From Gammaproteobacteria bacterium RIFCSPHIGHO2_02_FULL_42_43 (GTDB lineage Bacteria; Pseudomonadota; Gammaproteobacteria; Coxiellales; Coxiellaceae): a stretch of 64,000 nucleotides of DNA. The stretch lies in NCBI GenBank assembly GCA_001801425.1, contig MGXR01000017.1, positions 124,001 through 188,000 of the forward strand. The letters are read 5' to 3'. The stretch's first letter is position 1; the number at the start of each line of letters is the position of its first letter. The notes below the pieces were generated by a model that was not told the origin of the DNA, did no database searches, and was given only the letters and a program-made list of their open reading frames with translations. This document shows positions 8,882-21,220 of this stretch, in pieces. Made by a program: the position numbers and the translations under genes.

Positions 8882-11089
8882 TTAAGTTAACTTCGCATAA
8901 TTCAACACGAGCCACTTCGCGCCAGCATTTTCGAATTTTACTTGTACTCGCGTCGCATCACCAGAGCCTTCATAATCTATAATCACACCTGACCCAAATT
9001 TCGGATGCGTTACACGTTGACCCACAGAAAATCCACCAACACTCTCACGCAACTGTTTTTTGGATTTCTTTTTTTCTGCTATCCCTTTGACAAAATATTG
9101 GCGATTTTCGCTAGCATAAGCGGATGGCTGAGGCGCTGATAATTTGGGGCGCACGCGATGAATTAAGTGATCTGGGATTTCTGCGATAAAACGCGACGGC
9201 GCATTATACTGACCTTGCCCGTGCAGCTGACGATATTCCGCACAACTTAAAAATAATTTTTTCATCGCACGCGTCATGCCGACGTAACACAAACGCCGCT
9301 CTTCTTCCAAACCATTACGCTCTGCAATCGACATTTGATGCGGAAACAATTGCTCTTCCATCCCCACCATAAAAATCACGGGAAATTCAAGCCCTTTGGC
9401 TGCATGCAACGTCATCAAACTCACGCAATCCGTTTGCACATCCGCTTGTTGCTCACCCGTTTCCAAAATCACATCTGCTAAAAATGCTTCTAATTCTGAT
9501 AAATTTTCATGTTCACTTTTCGCGACAAATTCGCTCGTTGCATTCACTAACTCTCTTAAATTTTCCGTCTTAGACAATCCTTTTTCAGATTTATCGGTGA
9601 TATAAGAAGCGAGCAATCCCGTTTTAACCAACATTAAATCCACGCATTCCGCTAATTTGAGCGTGCGCGTGTCTTGCGTTAGCCGATCAATCAGCTCGAT
9701 AAATCCAGACAATGCTGCATGTGCACGCGCAGAAAAAGCATTGTCTGCCAAACATTTTTTTGCAGAATCCCACAGTGAAATTTTTTGCTGATTCGCCTGA
9801 TCTCGCACTTTGGATAACGTCGTCTGCCCAATACCGCGCACGGGGGTGTTGATCACACGCTCAAATGCCGCGTCATCATTGCGATTCACCAATAAACGCA
9901 AATAACACAACGCGTCTTTAATTTCCGCGCGCTCAAAAAATTTAAATCCACCGTAAATGCGATACGGAATTTTTGCTTCAATCAACGCTTCTTCTAACAC
10001 ACGTGATTGCGCGTTGGATCGATACAAAATCGCAAAATCATTCAACGAAATTCCTTGGTGAGCAATTTGTTTTATTTCTGAAACCACCTGCCCTGCTTCT
10101 TCACGTTCATTAAACGCTTCAAATAAAGTGAGGGGCTCTCCTGATGATCCCACCGTCCAAAGCGTTTTTCCCAAGCGATTTTTATTGTTGTCGATAACAG
10201 CATTAGCCGCGTCCAAAATATTTTTCGTGGAGCGATAATTTTGTTCTAACCGAATAGTTTGTGCATTTTTAAAATCGCGTGTGAAATGTTGAATATTTTT
10301 CACTTGCGCGCCGCGCCAACTATAAATCGATTGATCGTCATCACCCACCGCCATCAAAAAACTTTTGTCACCCGCAATCGCTTTTAACCAACGATATTGA
10401 ATGTCATTCGTATCTTGAAATTCATCGACTAAAATATGCGAAAAACGTTTTTGATAATGCGATTGTATCGATTCGTTGTTTTTCAATAACTCGTAAGAAC
10501 GCAATAATAACTCAGTGAAATCCACGATACCCGATCGCGTGCAAGTGGCTTCGTATTCTCGATATACGTGTAATAATTTTTCAGTCGTGTAATCAGAGCC
10601 GTCACATTGAATTTGATTGGCGCGAAAACCACTTTCTTTTTTATTATTAATAAACCATTGCGATTGCTTTGACGGCCAACGAGATTCATCTAATTCCATC
10701 GCGCGATGAATACGTTTGACCAAACGCAACTGATCTTCACTGTCGATAATTTGAAATGTCTGCGGCAAACCCGCCTCAGAAAAATGCGTGCGCAGCATGC
10801 GATGCGAAAGTCCGTGAAACGTACCAACCCACATTTGACTAGATGGCACGCCGCGCAATTTTTCGATGCGCTCGCGCATTTCATTCGCCGCTTTGTTGGT
10901 AAACGTCACCGCGATAATTTCATAGGGCGAAACACCGTGCGCCGCCATCAAATAAGCCATGCGATGCACGAGTACGCGTGTTTTCCCGCTGCCCGCACCG
11001 GCCAATACGAGCAAATGTTGTAACGGCGCTGAAACCGCTGCTTTTTGATGGTCATTTAACGATTCTGTGATGTGATGGAATTCTGACAT
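8882..11089 (-). CDS. uvrD: DNA helicase II
   Basis: LNDHQKAAV, LAGAGSGKTRVLVHR, DEFQDTN, VGDDDQSIYSWRGA; Tudor-like C-terminus. Confidence 0.95.
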   Translation of the reverse strand: MSEFHHITESLNDHQKAAVSAPLQHLLVLAGAGSGKTRVLVHRMAYLMAAHGVSPYEIIAVTFTNKAANEMRERIEKLRGVPSSQMWVGTFHGLSHRMLRTHFSEAGLPQTFQIIDSEDQLRLVKRIHRAMELDESRWPSKQSQWFINNKKESGFRANQIQCDGSDYTTEKLLHVYREYEATCTRSGIVDFTELLLRSYELLKNNESIQSHYQKRFSHILVDEFQDTNDIQYRWLKAIAGDKSFLMAVGDDDQSIYSWRGAQVKNIQHFTRDFKNAQTIRLEQNYRSTKNILDAANAVIDNNKNRLGKTLWTVGSSGEPLTLFEAFNEREEAGQVVSEIKQIAHQGISLNDFAILYRSNAQSRVLEEALIEAKIPYRIYGGFKFFERAEIKDALCYLRLLVNRNDDAAFERVINTPVRGIGQTTLSKVRDQANQQKISLWDSAKKCLADNAFSARAHAALSGFIELIDRLTQDTRTLKLAECVDLMLVKTGLLASYITDKSEKGLSKTENLRELVNATSEFVAKSEHENLSELEAFLADVILETGEQQADVQTDCVSLMTLHAAKGLEFPVIFMVGMEEQLFPHQMSIAERNGLEEERRLCYVGMTRAMKKLFLSCAEYRQLHGQGQYNAPSRFIAEIPDHLIHRVRPKLSAPQPSAYASENRQYFVKGIAEKKKSKKQLRESVGGFSVGQRVTHPKFGSGVIIDYEGSGDATRVQVKFENAGAKWLVLNYAKLT

Positions 11090-11190
11090 GGCAGGATTGT
11101 AGCTTGCATGCCTGCTCGGTGTAAAACACTTTCAGTGATCTTCAAAATGCTTTATCATGATCAAAATTTTTTAAATGCGAGGATTGCGAT

Positions 11191-13688
<2,498 letters not shown>

Positions 13689-13808
13689 TACATTCACTCG
13701 CTACCGCTCGTGTCTGTGTCCTGTTTGTTTTTATACTCGCTACCACTTATGTCTGTGTCCTGTTTTTTTATACTCGCTGACACGAGCAATTTTTTGTTTA
13801 TCTTCTAA

Positions 13809-14267
13809 TTAAACGCTGAGTTCCTCATCTCGATCTCGTGGAGATATTGCGGGCTCTGTTGAAGGTTGCGAGCCATCTTCCACTATATCGAATGCAATTG
13901 AATGACGACTCGGCAAGTCGTTTCTCACTCCATCAGTCGGATCTTCTATTGCTGCCAATGCAGCATATTCTTCTCTTGCTACCGGCAAATCTGCAGATGA
14001 ATTTCTCGAAAAGAAGCCGCGAATCTGGGGGTAAAAACAAAGGCCAGTTGCAAGGGACATACCCAATGAAAATATCACCCAACCAGCGATGATTATGTTG
14101 CGATCTGTCCGTAAATCGCTATCGCTAACATTATTGGATTCATCTGCATGTATAGCCATATACCCAGGTATCAGCAGGGTAATACTGATGACCCCTGTGA
14201 CAAGAAAAGTGATGTAACTCCACAAAACCAAACACAAATCATTATTTCTTTCTTCTGAATTCTGCAT
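13809..14267 (-). CDS. Hypothetical small membrane protein
   Basis: 152-aa ORF with two hydrophobic segments and a polar C-terminus. Confidence 0.5.
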   Translation of the reverse strand: MQNSEERNNDLCLVLWSYITFLVTGVISITLLIPGYMAIHADESNNVSDSDLRTDRNIIIAGWVIFSLGMSLATGLCFYPQIRGFFSRNSSADLPVAREEYAALAAIEDPTDGVRNDLPSRHSIAFDIVEDGSQPSTEPAISPRDRDEELSV

Positions 14268-14503
14268 TAATTAACTCCCCAACATTCTATATTTGTTGCA
14301 GATAAAATAATACCCGGACCAGTCTTGAACCTCAAGAAAATAAAAGTTAAGGCGGAATTAAGTTGAGCAGGGGAACGCCGCGAAGCGAACATTAAATAAA
14401 CGTTAATTTTCTCGCAACCGTGAATTTAAATTGACTAAAATATAATCAAAATATACACTTTTGGGAATTTTCTATAAAATGCTGCGAAAGAAAAAGAAAA
14501 CAA

Positions 14504-15553
14504 ATGAAATTTTTATCCACAAAACAAATTATTTTTCTGTCACTTTTTACAGCCATGATTGGTGTTATTTTGAAATATGCGTTATCTTCCAAAAATAAAA
14601 ATGGATTACCCGGCGGTTGTGAAAATTTTTATTTTTTACATGGAAATATAACCCATGAAACAAAAGTAATTATGCTCGGCGAATACCACGATTCACGCGA
14701 AATCGCTTTAAAATGCGCGTTCAATTTAATCAGCTTTTGGTTATATGGCGTTGCCGCAAACAATACTTTTTTAAATTCAATACATCCCGTTAACATTTAT
14801 TTTGAAGAAGTGTGTGTGCGCTCAGATGCAGAAAATAAAGCAGCGCTCTGCCACAAAACTAATAAAGGAACACTGCCTTTGTATCGCATTTCGCAAAACG
14901 TAAGTGTTTGGGGTCACAGGGAATTACACATAGCGCAGAAAAGCTTGTTTGAAATTTCGCTTAGCATTAGAGTGTTGGAAATCGTCATCGAGTTCCAACG
15001 TTATAATGAAATTTTAGATGAAGTGATGTATGCATTGTTAAAAGATAAAAATCATCCGGGTTATCAAGCGCTGTTTAATAGCATTATCAATCATGAAAGT
15101 ATGTAAAACATAAATCCACAACATATAACCTCGATAATTCGAGGGACTGTGCGCACGATCATAGAGAGTGGCGTGAGGGTATTTGGCAAACAGCTATCCT
15201 TGTTGGCGTTGATAGAAAAAATAGTGGGTGTTGTCACGCAAAATGAGGTTGGCTTTATACCAGAATCCGGAGAAAACGCTGCTTCAATTGTCCATCGAAT
15301 TTTTTCAAGCGAAAGAGCACGAAATATTAGCGTTGGTCGCGATTATCATCTTTTTGCTTTGATGAATAATGTTACTCGATATCCAGGCATTTCCTTTTTT
15401 CTTGCTGGAAATTTTCACGCATTTGATATGCAAAAAAGATTTTCTGAAAAGCCAAACCCGCATGTTGCTATTGTTTCCATGAAAGAATTATCGGATGCAC
15501 ATCGTGGAGCAAGAAAACAGCAGGAAGAAACATACAGACAATTTCTGACATAA
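14504..15553 (+). pseudogene. Tiki/ChaN/TraB-like protein split by a single in-frame TAA
   Basis: ORFs 14504-15106 and 15149-15553 share a frame, separated only by TAA at 15104-15106. N-half has GEYH, C-half GNFH (paired GX2H motifs). Confidence 0.5.
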
Positions 15554-15557
15554 ATGA

Positions 15558-15582
15558 AAACGCGAGCGCCAGCGACCGTAAT
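15558..15582 (-). repeat. Left inverted copy of RAYT-flanking REP-like sequence
   Basis: aaacgcgagcgccagcgaccgtaat is the exact reverse complement of 16183-16207. Confidence 0.9.
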
Positions 15583-15594
15583 GTTTGTTATTGC

Positions 15595-16134
15595 TCAACA
15601 CGTCAATGTTTTATAGTAAGCTGGCTCACAATAAAATGCCATTTCTGTACCTTGCTCTTCAATTGTGTATTGTATTGCGCGAAATAAATTTTCCGATTGA
15701 AAAATATATCCTGTGCTTGCGCCTTTCGACCAATATCGTTCTCGATTTAATTCAGGGTGTTGTTGTTTTAAATATCGCGTTGCATATGCTTTCAAAGAAA
15801 CCGTTATTTTTTCAGGTTCTTTTGGAGCGCTAACAACAATATGCATGTGATTAGTGCGAACATGTGCTGCGTACAAGTGCCAGTTTGCACATTCACTTGT
15901 CTTGATAATGGATTGCAATACCGTTTCTCGTTGTGGCGCATTCATTAGATAAGGTGTTTCTTTGCAAAGTTGTTTTCTTACTTTTTCAAGAACAGGATTG
16001 GGTTTTATTCTCGGAGTGAGAAACTTATTATGATATCGATCAACACTGTTTCGCTCATCGCCATGCAGCCAAGTTGCGTAGGTTCGGCAAGTGATGATGT
16101 AAGCGAGCGGAATGGGTTTTTTGTTTTTCATCAC
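15595..16134 (-). mobile_element. REP-associated tyrosine transposase (RAYT, Y1_Tnp family)
   Basis: YIITCRTYATWLHGDERNSVDRYHNKF, VRTNHMHIVVSAP (HUH-type), LKAYATRYL, W-S-KGASTGY, YTIEEQG. Confidence 0.88.
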
Positions 16135-16182
16135 ACAATGATAATGAATGTAATGAAAAATAATATTCGTGTTTATACGAAA

Positions 16183-16367
16183 ATTACGGTCGCTGGCGCT
16201 CGCGTTTCTATGCGTATTTAATTATGACTGTAGTGAACTCAAGCATTACGGTCGCTAGCGCTCGCGTTTCTATGCGTATTTAATTATGACTGTAGTGAAC
16301 TCAAGCATTACGGTCGCTGGCGCTCGCGTTTCTATGCGTATTTAATTATGACTGTAGTGAATTAAGC
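16183..16367 (+). repeat. 62-bp tandem repeat, three copies, each starting with the REP-like sequence
   Basis: Unit attacggtcgctggcgctcgcgtttctatgcgtatttaattatgactgtagtgaactcaagc starts at 16183, 16245, 16307. Confidence 0.95.
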
Positions 16368-16484
16368 ATCGCCCTCGCATGCTTAAGAGAGCCTGTTTGA
16401 TTAAATGCAGATTCTACAGTTGACTCAGCATCAAAATCCCGGCAATATGCTGAACGTTTATGAATCTACATCTGGGAGCTTGTC

Positions 16485-16934
16485 ATGAAAAAAACATCTG
16501 TCATTTTTTTATCGGGAATAATAGCAACAATGGCTGCGACAACAGCACTGGCAACAACCACAAAATCCAGCACATCCCCATTCACCGATAACATCACCGT
16601 ATCGCTAATCAACTATCCCGCAAATGATTTCACTACTGCCACCTATACAAGTGATAATGGTGTAAATATTCAAGGCCCAACTTACATTACATCGAATTCA
16701 TTTCCGATCACCATTTCTAGTCAAAATACTTATCAAAATGGCAATCCATCCGTAACACTCAGTTACACAACGACGAACCTGGGTAATCAACAATGCACAT
16801 TGAATTTTGTGGATGGACCCTGGGCAGATCTCGCTTATCAATATGGCACTCCACCATCCTGCCAAGGTATCATTGTTTCTGCCATTGCGAATAGCGCTCC
16901 CTATACTTACAATATTGCAATTACTTGGCTGTAA
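16485..16934 (+). CDS. Secreted hypothetical protein
   Basis: Signal peptide MKKTSVIFLSGIIATMAATTALA; Thr/Ser/Asn-rich mature part. Confidence 0.6.
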   Translation: MKKTSVIFLSGIIATMAATTALATTTKSSTSPFTDNITVSLINYPANDFTTATYTSDNGVNIQGPTYITSNSFPITISSQNTYQNGNPSVTLSYTTTNLGNQQCTLNFVDGPWADLAYQYGTPPSCQGIIVSAIANSAPYTYNIAITWL

Positions 16935-16946
16935 AATACCTCGTGT

Positions 16947-18257
16947 GTGCGGAAAACAAAACGCGCACACAAACTTAACATGTCACCCACGCAACCATTG
17001 GCGCGTCGTATGCGCCCCGCATCTCTCGCGCAATTTGCCGGGCAATCGCATTTGTTGTCTGCTGGAAAACCTCTATTTTTAGCGATTGAACAACACAAAT
17101 TGCATTCGATGATTTTGTGGGGGCCGCCTGGCGTTGGAAAAACAGCACTCGCGGAATTAATCGCGGAAAGTAGTGCTGCGAGAATTGAAAGATTGTCAGC
17201 TGTTTTATCCGGTGTCAAAGAAATTCGTGAAGTGATTGCTAGGGCTGAATCTCACGCGCAAAAAACGGTTTTATTTGTCGATGAAGTCCATCGTTTCAAC
17301 ACAGCGCAGCAAGATGCTTTTTTACCACACATCGAACAAGGCACCATTACTTTTATCGGCGCCACCACCGAAAATCCTTCATTTCATTTAAATAATGCAT
17401 TGTTGTCTCGCGCACGCGTGTACGTATTAAAATCTTTGTCTGAAAATGATTTACTAACAATCATCAATCAAACTATTTCTGATCAAGAAAATGGTTATGG
17501 AAATTTTGCGGTGGATTTTAATGACACGTTGAAACAACAACTGGTCAATTTTGTCGATGGAGATGCGCGATTTTGCTTAAATATTTTGGAAATTTTATTT
17601 GATTTTGCAAAACACGATGATCAAAAAATTATGATCACGCCAGAACTATTGCAATCCATTCTCACGCAAAATCAAAGACGATTTGATAAAGGTGGTGACG
17701 CTTTTTACGATCAAATTTCGGCACTCCATAAATCAGTTCGCGGATCGGATCCAGACGCAGCATTGTATTGGTTTTCGCGCATGATTGACGGCGGTTGTGA
17801 TCCGCATTACTTGGCAAGACGCATCGTTAGAATGGCAACAGAAGATATTGGGAACGCCGATCCGCGCGCCCTCACCATTGCGCTTGATGCGTGGGAAGCA
17901 TTTGATCGCTTAGGATCGCCGGAAGGTGAATTAGCACTCGCGCAAGCCGTCGTTTTTTTAAGTGTTGCACCGAAAAGTAATGCGACTTATCTTGCATATC
18001 AAAATGCGCAAGCTGATGTCGAAAAATTTGGGAGCCTGGACGTGCCGCTGCATTTGCGCAATGCACCAACCAAACTGATGAAAGCATTAGACTACGGCAA
18101 AAATTATCGTTACGCACATGATGAAAAAGATGCGATTGCGGTCGGTGAAAATTATTTTCCAGAAAAAATGGGCAAGAAAATTTATTACGAACCTGTGCCG
18201 CGGGGGCTGGAAATTCAGATTGGGGAGAAATTAAAGAAGCTCCGGACAAATATATAA
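16947..18257 (+). CDS. rarA: Replication-associated recombination protein A (MgsA)
   Basis: [57 protein letters not shown]. Likely start 16980. Confidence 0.93.
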   Translation: MRKTKRAHKLNMSPTQPLARRMRPASLAQFAGQSHLLSAGKPLFLAIEQHKLHSMILWGPPGVGKTALAELIAESSAARIERLSAVLSGVKEIREVIARAESHAQKTVLFVDEVHRFNTAQQDAFLPHIEQGTITFIGATTENPSFHLNNALLSRARVYVLKSLSENDLLTIINQTISDQENGYGNFAVDFNDTLKQQLVNFVDGDARFCLNILEILFDFAKHDDQKIMITPELLQSILTQNQRRFDKGGDAFYDQISALHKSVRGSDPDAALYWFSRMIDGGCDPHYLARRIVRMATEDIGNADPRALTIALDAWEAFDRLGSPEGELALAQAVVFLSVAPKSNATYLAYQNAQADVEKFGSLDVPLHLRNAPTKLMKALDYGKNYRYAHDEKDAIAVGENYFPEKMGKKIYYEPVPRGLEIQIGEKLKKLRTNI

Positions 18258-18420
18258 GGAAAGAACCGCGCGCGCAAGCAAGCGGGTTCTTTGGATTTGT
18301 CGCGCGCAAGCGAGCGGGTTCTTTACGCGCGCAAGCGAGCGGGTTCTACTTTTACGCACTTGCTGCGTAAATAAAAATGATTTGCTTCGCAAATCTCGCT
18401 CGCTGACGCGCGCGGCTCCT
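18258..18420. repeat. GC-rich repeats (three copies of cgcgcaagc[ga]agcgggttct) plus gatttgcttcgcaaatc hairpin module
   Basis: Copies around 18268, 18301 and 18332; the first forms a hairpin (aaagaaccgc/gcgggttcttt) just after rarA and may serve as its terminator. Confidence 0.75.
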
Positions 18421-18435
18421 CGTTATATATTTACA

Positions 18436-19530
18436 CTAATAAGCCTGATGTATCGCTTCTTTCGCTTTTAGTAGCGTTTTATTGGCAATAACATTAGCTT
18501 TTTCAGCGCCTGATTTTAAAACAGATAATATATAATCTTTATCTCCCGCATATTCTTTTCTTTTTTGATGCATGGGATCTAATATGGATATTAGTATCTC
18601 TATTAGTTTCTTTTTACATTCTACGTCGCCAATTTTTCCTTGTTTATAACGTTCTTTTGCTTCTTTAATCCAGGCATGATCAGAATTAAAAGTGTCATGA
18701 AAAATCCAAAGTGGATTATTTTCCACATTACCAGGATCGGTCACGCGTAATCGATTCGGATCAGTATACATATTCATGACTTTTTGGCGCACGGTATCTG
18801 CGTCGTCATTTAAAAAAATCGCATTGTTTAGCGATTTGCTCATTTTCAATAAATTTCCGTCGACAGTTGGCCCGCCGGTTCCCACTAACCGCTTGGTTCG
18901 ACCCAATAAAATTTTGGGCACTGGAAACAAAGCGCCGTGTTTTAAATAATCTTGGTCTTCGATATGCGAGCTCACACCACAATACAATTGATTAAACTTG
19001 CGAGCGACTTCGCGCGCTAATTCCAAATGCGCCGCTTGATCTTCACCAACCGGAACCACCTCTGCCTGAAACGCTAAAATATCGGCAACCTGCAAAATGG
19101 GATACCACAAAAAACCCATCGAATATTGCTCACCTAAATTTTTATCGCGAATTTCGTCTTTAATCGTTGGGTTTCGCATCAAGCGCGGATAAGAAATTAA
19201 CATACTAAAATAAGAAGCGAGCTCAAAAATCGCTGGCACATCGGTTTCCAAAAAAATACAACTTTTTTCGGGATCAATGCCAACACTCAAATAATCAAGC
19301 ACGATATCCAAAACACTTTCTCGAATCTCGACGGGCTTGTCCGCTTTGGTTGAAAATGCGTGCGTATTCGCAATTAAAAAATTGCAATGATAATCATTTT
19401 GCAGCGCAACGCGATTTTCAAGCGAACCAACCCAATGCCCTAAATGCAATTTCCCGGTCGGCGTGTCGCCTGTCAATAAATATGGTTTTGTCATGTGGCT
19501 ATCATAATGTGCGCGCATGTTTTGCTGCAA
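18436..19530 (-). CDS. trpS: Tryptophan--tRNA ligase
   Basis: LLTGDTPTGKLHLGHWVGSL, GEDQAAHLELAREVARKFN, LLKMSKSLNNAI. Likely start near 19493. Confidence 0.94.
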   Translation of the reverse strand: MQQNMRAHYDSHMTKPYLLTGDTPTGKLHLGHWVGSLENRVALQNDYHCNFLIANTHAFSTKADKPVEIRESVLDIVLDYLSVGIDPEKSCIFLETDVPAIFELASYFSMLISYPRLMRNPTIKDEIRDKNLGEQYSMGFLWYPILQVADILAFQAEVVPVGEDQAAHLELAREVARKFNQLYCGVSSHIEDQDYLKHGALFPVPKILLGRTKRLVGTGGPTVDGNLLKMSKSLNNAIFLNDDADTVRQKVMNMYTDPNRLRVTDPGNVENNPLWIFHDTFNSDHAWIKEAKERYKQGKIGDVECKKKLIEILISILDPMHQKRKEYAGDKDYILSVLKSGAEKANVIANKTLLKAKEAIHQAY

Positions 19531-19597
19531 TGATTATCGCTTCGCCGTCGATGAAAATATTGACCGTGTGATTGACGAAACGATTGTAAGCACTGCT

Positions 19598-19812
19598 ATA
19601 CCTCTCAGATCTCAAGATGCGAATTTAAGCATCCCATCTTGCTTCGCGCTTGAAACGTTTCTCAATCAAAAATGCTCGAAATGCAATAAGCATTCCATCA
19701 CATTTTTTCAATCGAAACGTTTCAATTGCTCGCAATCTGGGCGCTTAAAATCTAATTCATACCTCTGGATTTATCAAGACGTGGAGTTCGCATCTTGAGA
19801 TCTGAGAGGTAT
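19598..19812. mobile_element. MITE-like element, 26-bp perfect terminal inverted repeats
   Basis: atacctctcagatctcaagatgcgaa (19598-19623) is the exact inverse of 19787-19812; TA at both ends; no transposase inside. Confidence 0.75.
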
Positions 19813-20117
19813 GGTTTCGCCAAAACAAAGCGGCGTGTTTTTTCACTCACAGAATCAAAATCGCCTAAAATAATCGCGAGTAATATTTTTATTTTTTCAA
19901 GTTGCTCGATGGCGCCATCCAGTGCCACAATGGTTTTCCCAATGGACAGCGTTTGGATGCGCTTTTCGGTTAAGCTGGGGCCGTTAGCGATAATTAAAAA
20001 TGGTGTGTTTTGCATGATTGAGATCATAGCACAAGACACAGATTTATTATAACTTATTGATTTTAATGGATTTTTAATGATTTCGACGTTACACATCGAA
20101 AATTTTAGAAATATCAA
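19752..20117 (-). pseudogene. Thiamine pyrophosphokinase N-terminal remnant
   Basis: IVALDGAIEQLEKIKILLAIILGDFDSV matches TPK Asp motifs; the ORF then runs into the MITE end (YLSDLKMR...) and stops. Confidence 0.6.
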
Positions 20118-21189
20118 AACTTGCGATCTTTCTTTGTTTTCCCAATTTAATCTTTTTTATGGCGAGAATGGCGCTGGAAAAACAAGCTTGCTGGAAGCAA
20201 TTTATTATCTTGCCACAGCGAAATCATTTCGAACCGAGTCTGTCGAAAAAATTATTCATTATGAAACGCCCTATTTACTCATTTCTGCCGCTTGGCGACA
20301 CAACCAGGTAACTTCGATGCTGGGAATACAGCGTGATAAAAATGGGCTTGCAACAATTCATTTAAATCAACAACCCGTGAAATCCATCGCTGCTGTATCT
20401 GCAGAGCTTCCCATTCAGTTTATTGGCGCAGAAAGCCACCGATTATTGACCGATGGCCCGAAAGTTCGTCGGCAATTTTTGGATTGGGGATTGTTTTACA
20501 CCGATCCGTTATTTTTTTCTACCTGGAAACAATTTCAAAAAATATTAGTGCAAAGAAATGCAGCGCTCAAGGCCCGTGCTTCGCGCGATGAATTGTTCAT
20601 TTGGAATAAAATGTTTTCGGATGTTGCAACCTTACTGCATACGCACCGAAAAAATTATATTAATTCTTTTTTAGATGGTTTTTATCAGATTTTAGAAAAG
20701 TTTTTGCCACATCAAGCGATTTCTTTTCTGTATGCGCCGGGTTGGGATGAAAATGTGGCGTTAAACGTGCTATTGGATGCAGAACTGTATAAGGAATTAC
20801 AAGTTGGGCATACACTGCATGGTCCTCATCGTGCTGATCTTCTTTTTTCTGTGAATAATTTTCCAATTCACGATGTTTTGTCACAGGGTCAATTGAAATT
20901 AATAGCGTATGCATTAAAACTTGCCCAAGGAATTCATGTTCAATCTGTTGCAAGCAAGACTCCTATTTTTTTAATTGATGATCTGCCATCTGAATTGGAT
21001 TCTCACAATCAAAAACTAGTCATGGAAATGTTATCAACAATTCATGCACAGGTTTTTATTACTGGAATTCAGTTGGATGATTTGCGTGTGATGTTGGAGA
21101 TAGAATCTACTGGTAGGATGTTTCACGTGGAACAATTGGATGGGATTGCAAATATCGTGGAACATGCAGTGGAGGAATGTTTCACGTGA
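20077..21189 (+). CDS. recF: DNA replication and repair protein RecF
   Basis: LHIENFRNIKTCDLSLFSQFNLFYGENGAGKTSLLEAIYYLATAKSFRT; DVLSQGQLKLIAYALKLAQ. Confidence 0.95.
   Translation: MISTLHIENFRNIKTCDLSLFSQFNLFYGENGAGKTSLLEAIYYLATAKSFRTESVEKIIHYETPYLLISAAWRHNQVTSMLGIQRDKNGLATIHLNQQPVKSIAAVSAELPIQFIGAESHRLLTDGPKVRRQFLDWGLFYTDPLFFSTWKQFQKILVQRNAALKARASRDELFIWNKMFSDVATLLHTHRKNYINSFLDGFYQILEKFLPHQAISFLYAPGWDENVALNVLLDAELYKELQVGHTLHGPHRADLLFSVNNFPIHDVLSQGQLKLIAYALKLAQGIHVQSVASKTPIFLIDDLPSELDSHNQKLVMEMLSTIHAQVFITGIQLDDLRVMLEIESTGRMFHVEQLDGIANIVEHAVEECFT
21119..21134 (-). promoter_or_regulatory. parS: parS-like ParB binding site 1
   Basis: TGTTTCACGTGGAACA; reverse complement TGTTCCACGTGAAACA matches consensus TGTTNCACGTGAAACA. 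Confidence 0.85.
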
Positions 21190-21193
21190 AACA
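21178..21193 (+). promoter_or_regulatory. parS: parS-like ParB binding site 2
   Basis: TGTTTCACGTGAAACA, perfect 16-bp palindrome and perfect parS consensus; contains the recF stop codon. Confidence 0.9.
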
Positions 21194-21220
21194 ATTTTTT
21201 CGCGCAGTTGCTGCGTTAAG

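Noticed and set aside
16183-16367. Regular 62-bp direct repeats resembling a CRISPR array
   Set aside because: Units are contiguous and nearly identical with no unique spacers; no cas genes nearby. Explained as a tandem REP-like array by the RAYT.
19517-19798. 93-aa plus-strand ORF as a cargo gene of the MITE
   Set aside because: It starts in flanking DNA, spans a TIR and shows no protein-family motif.
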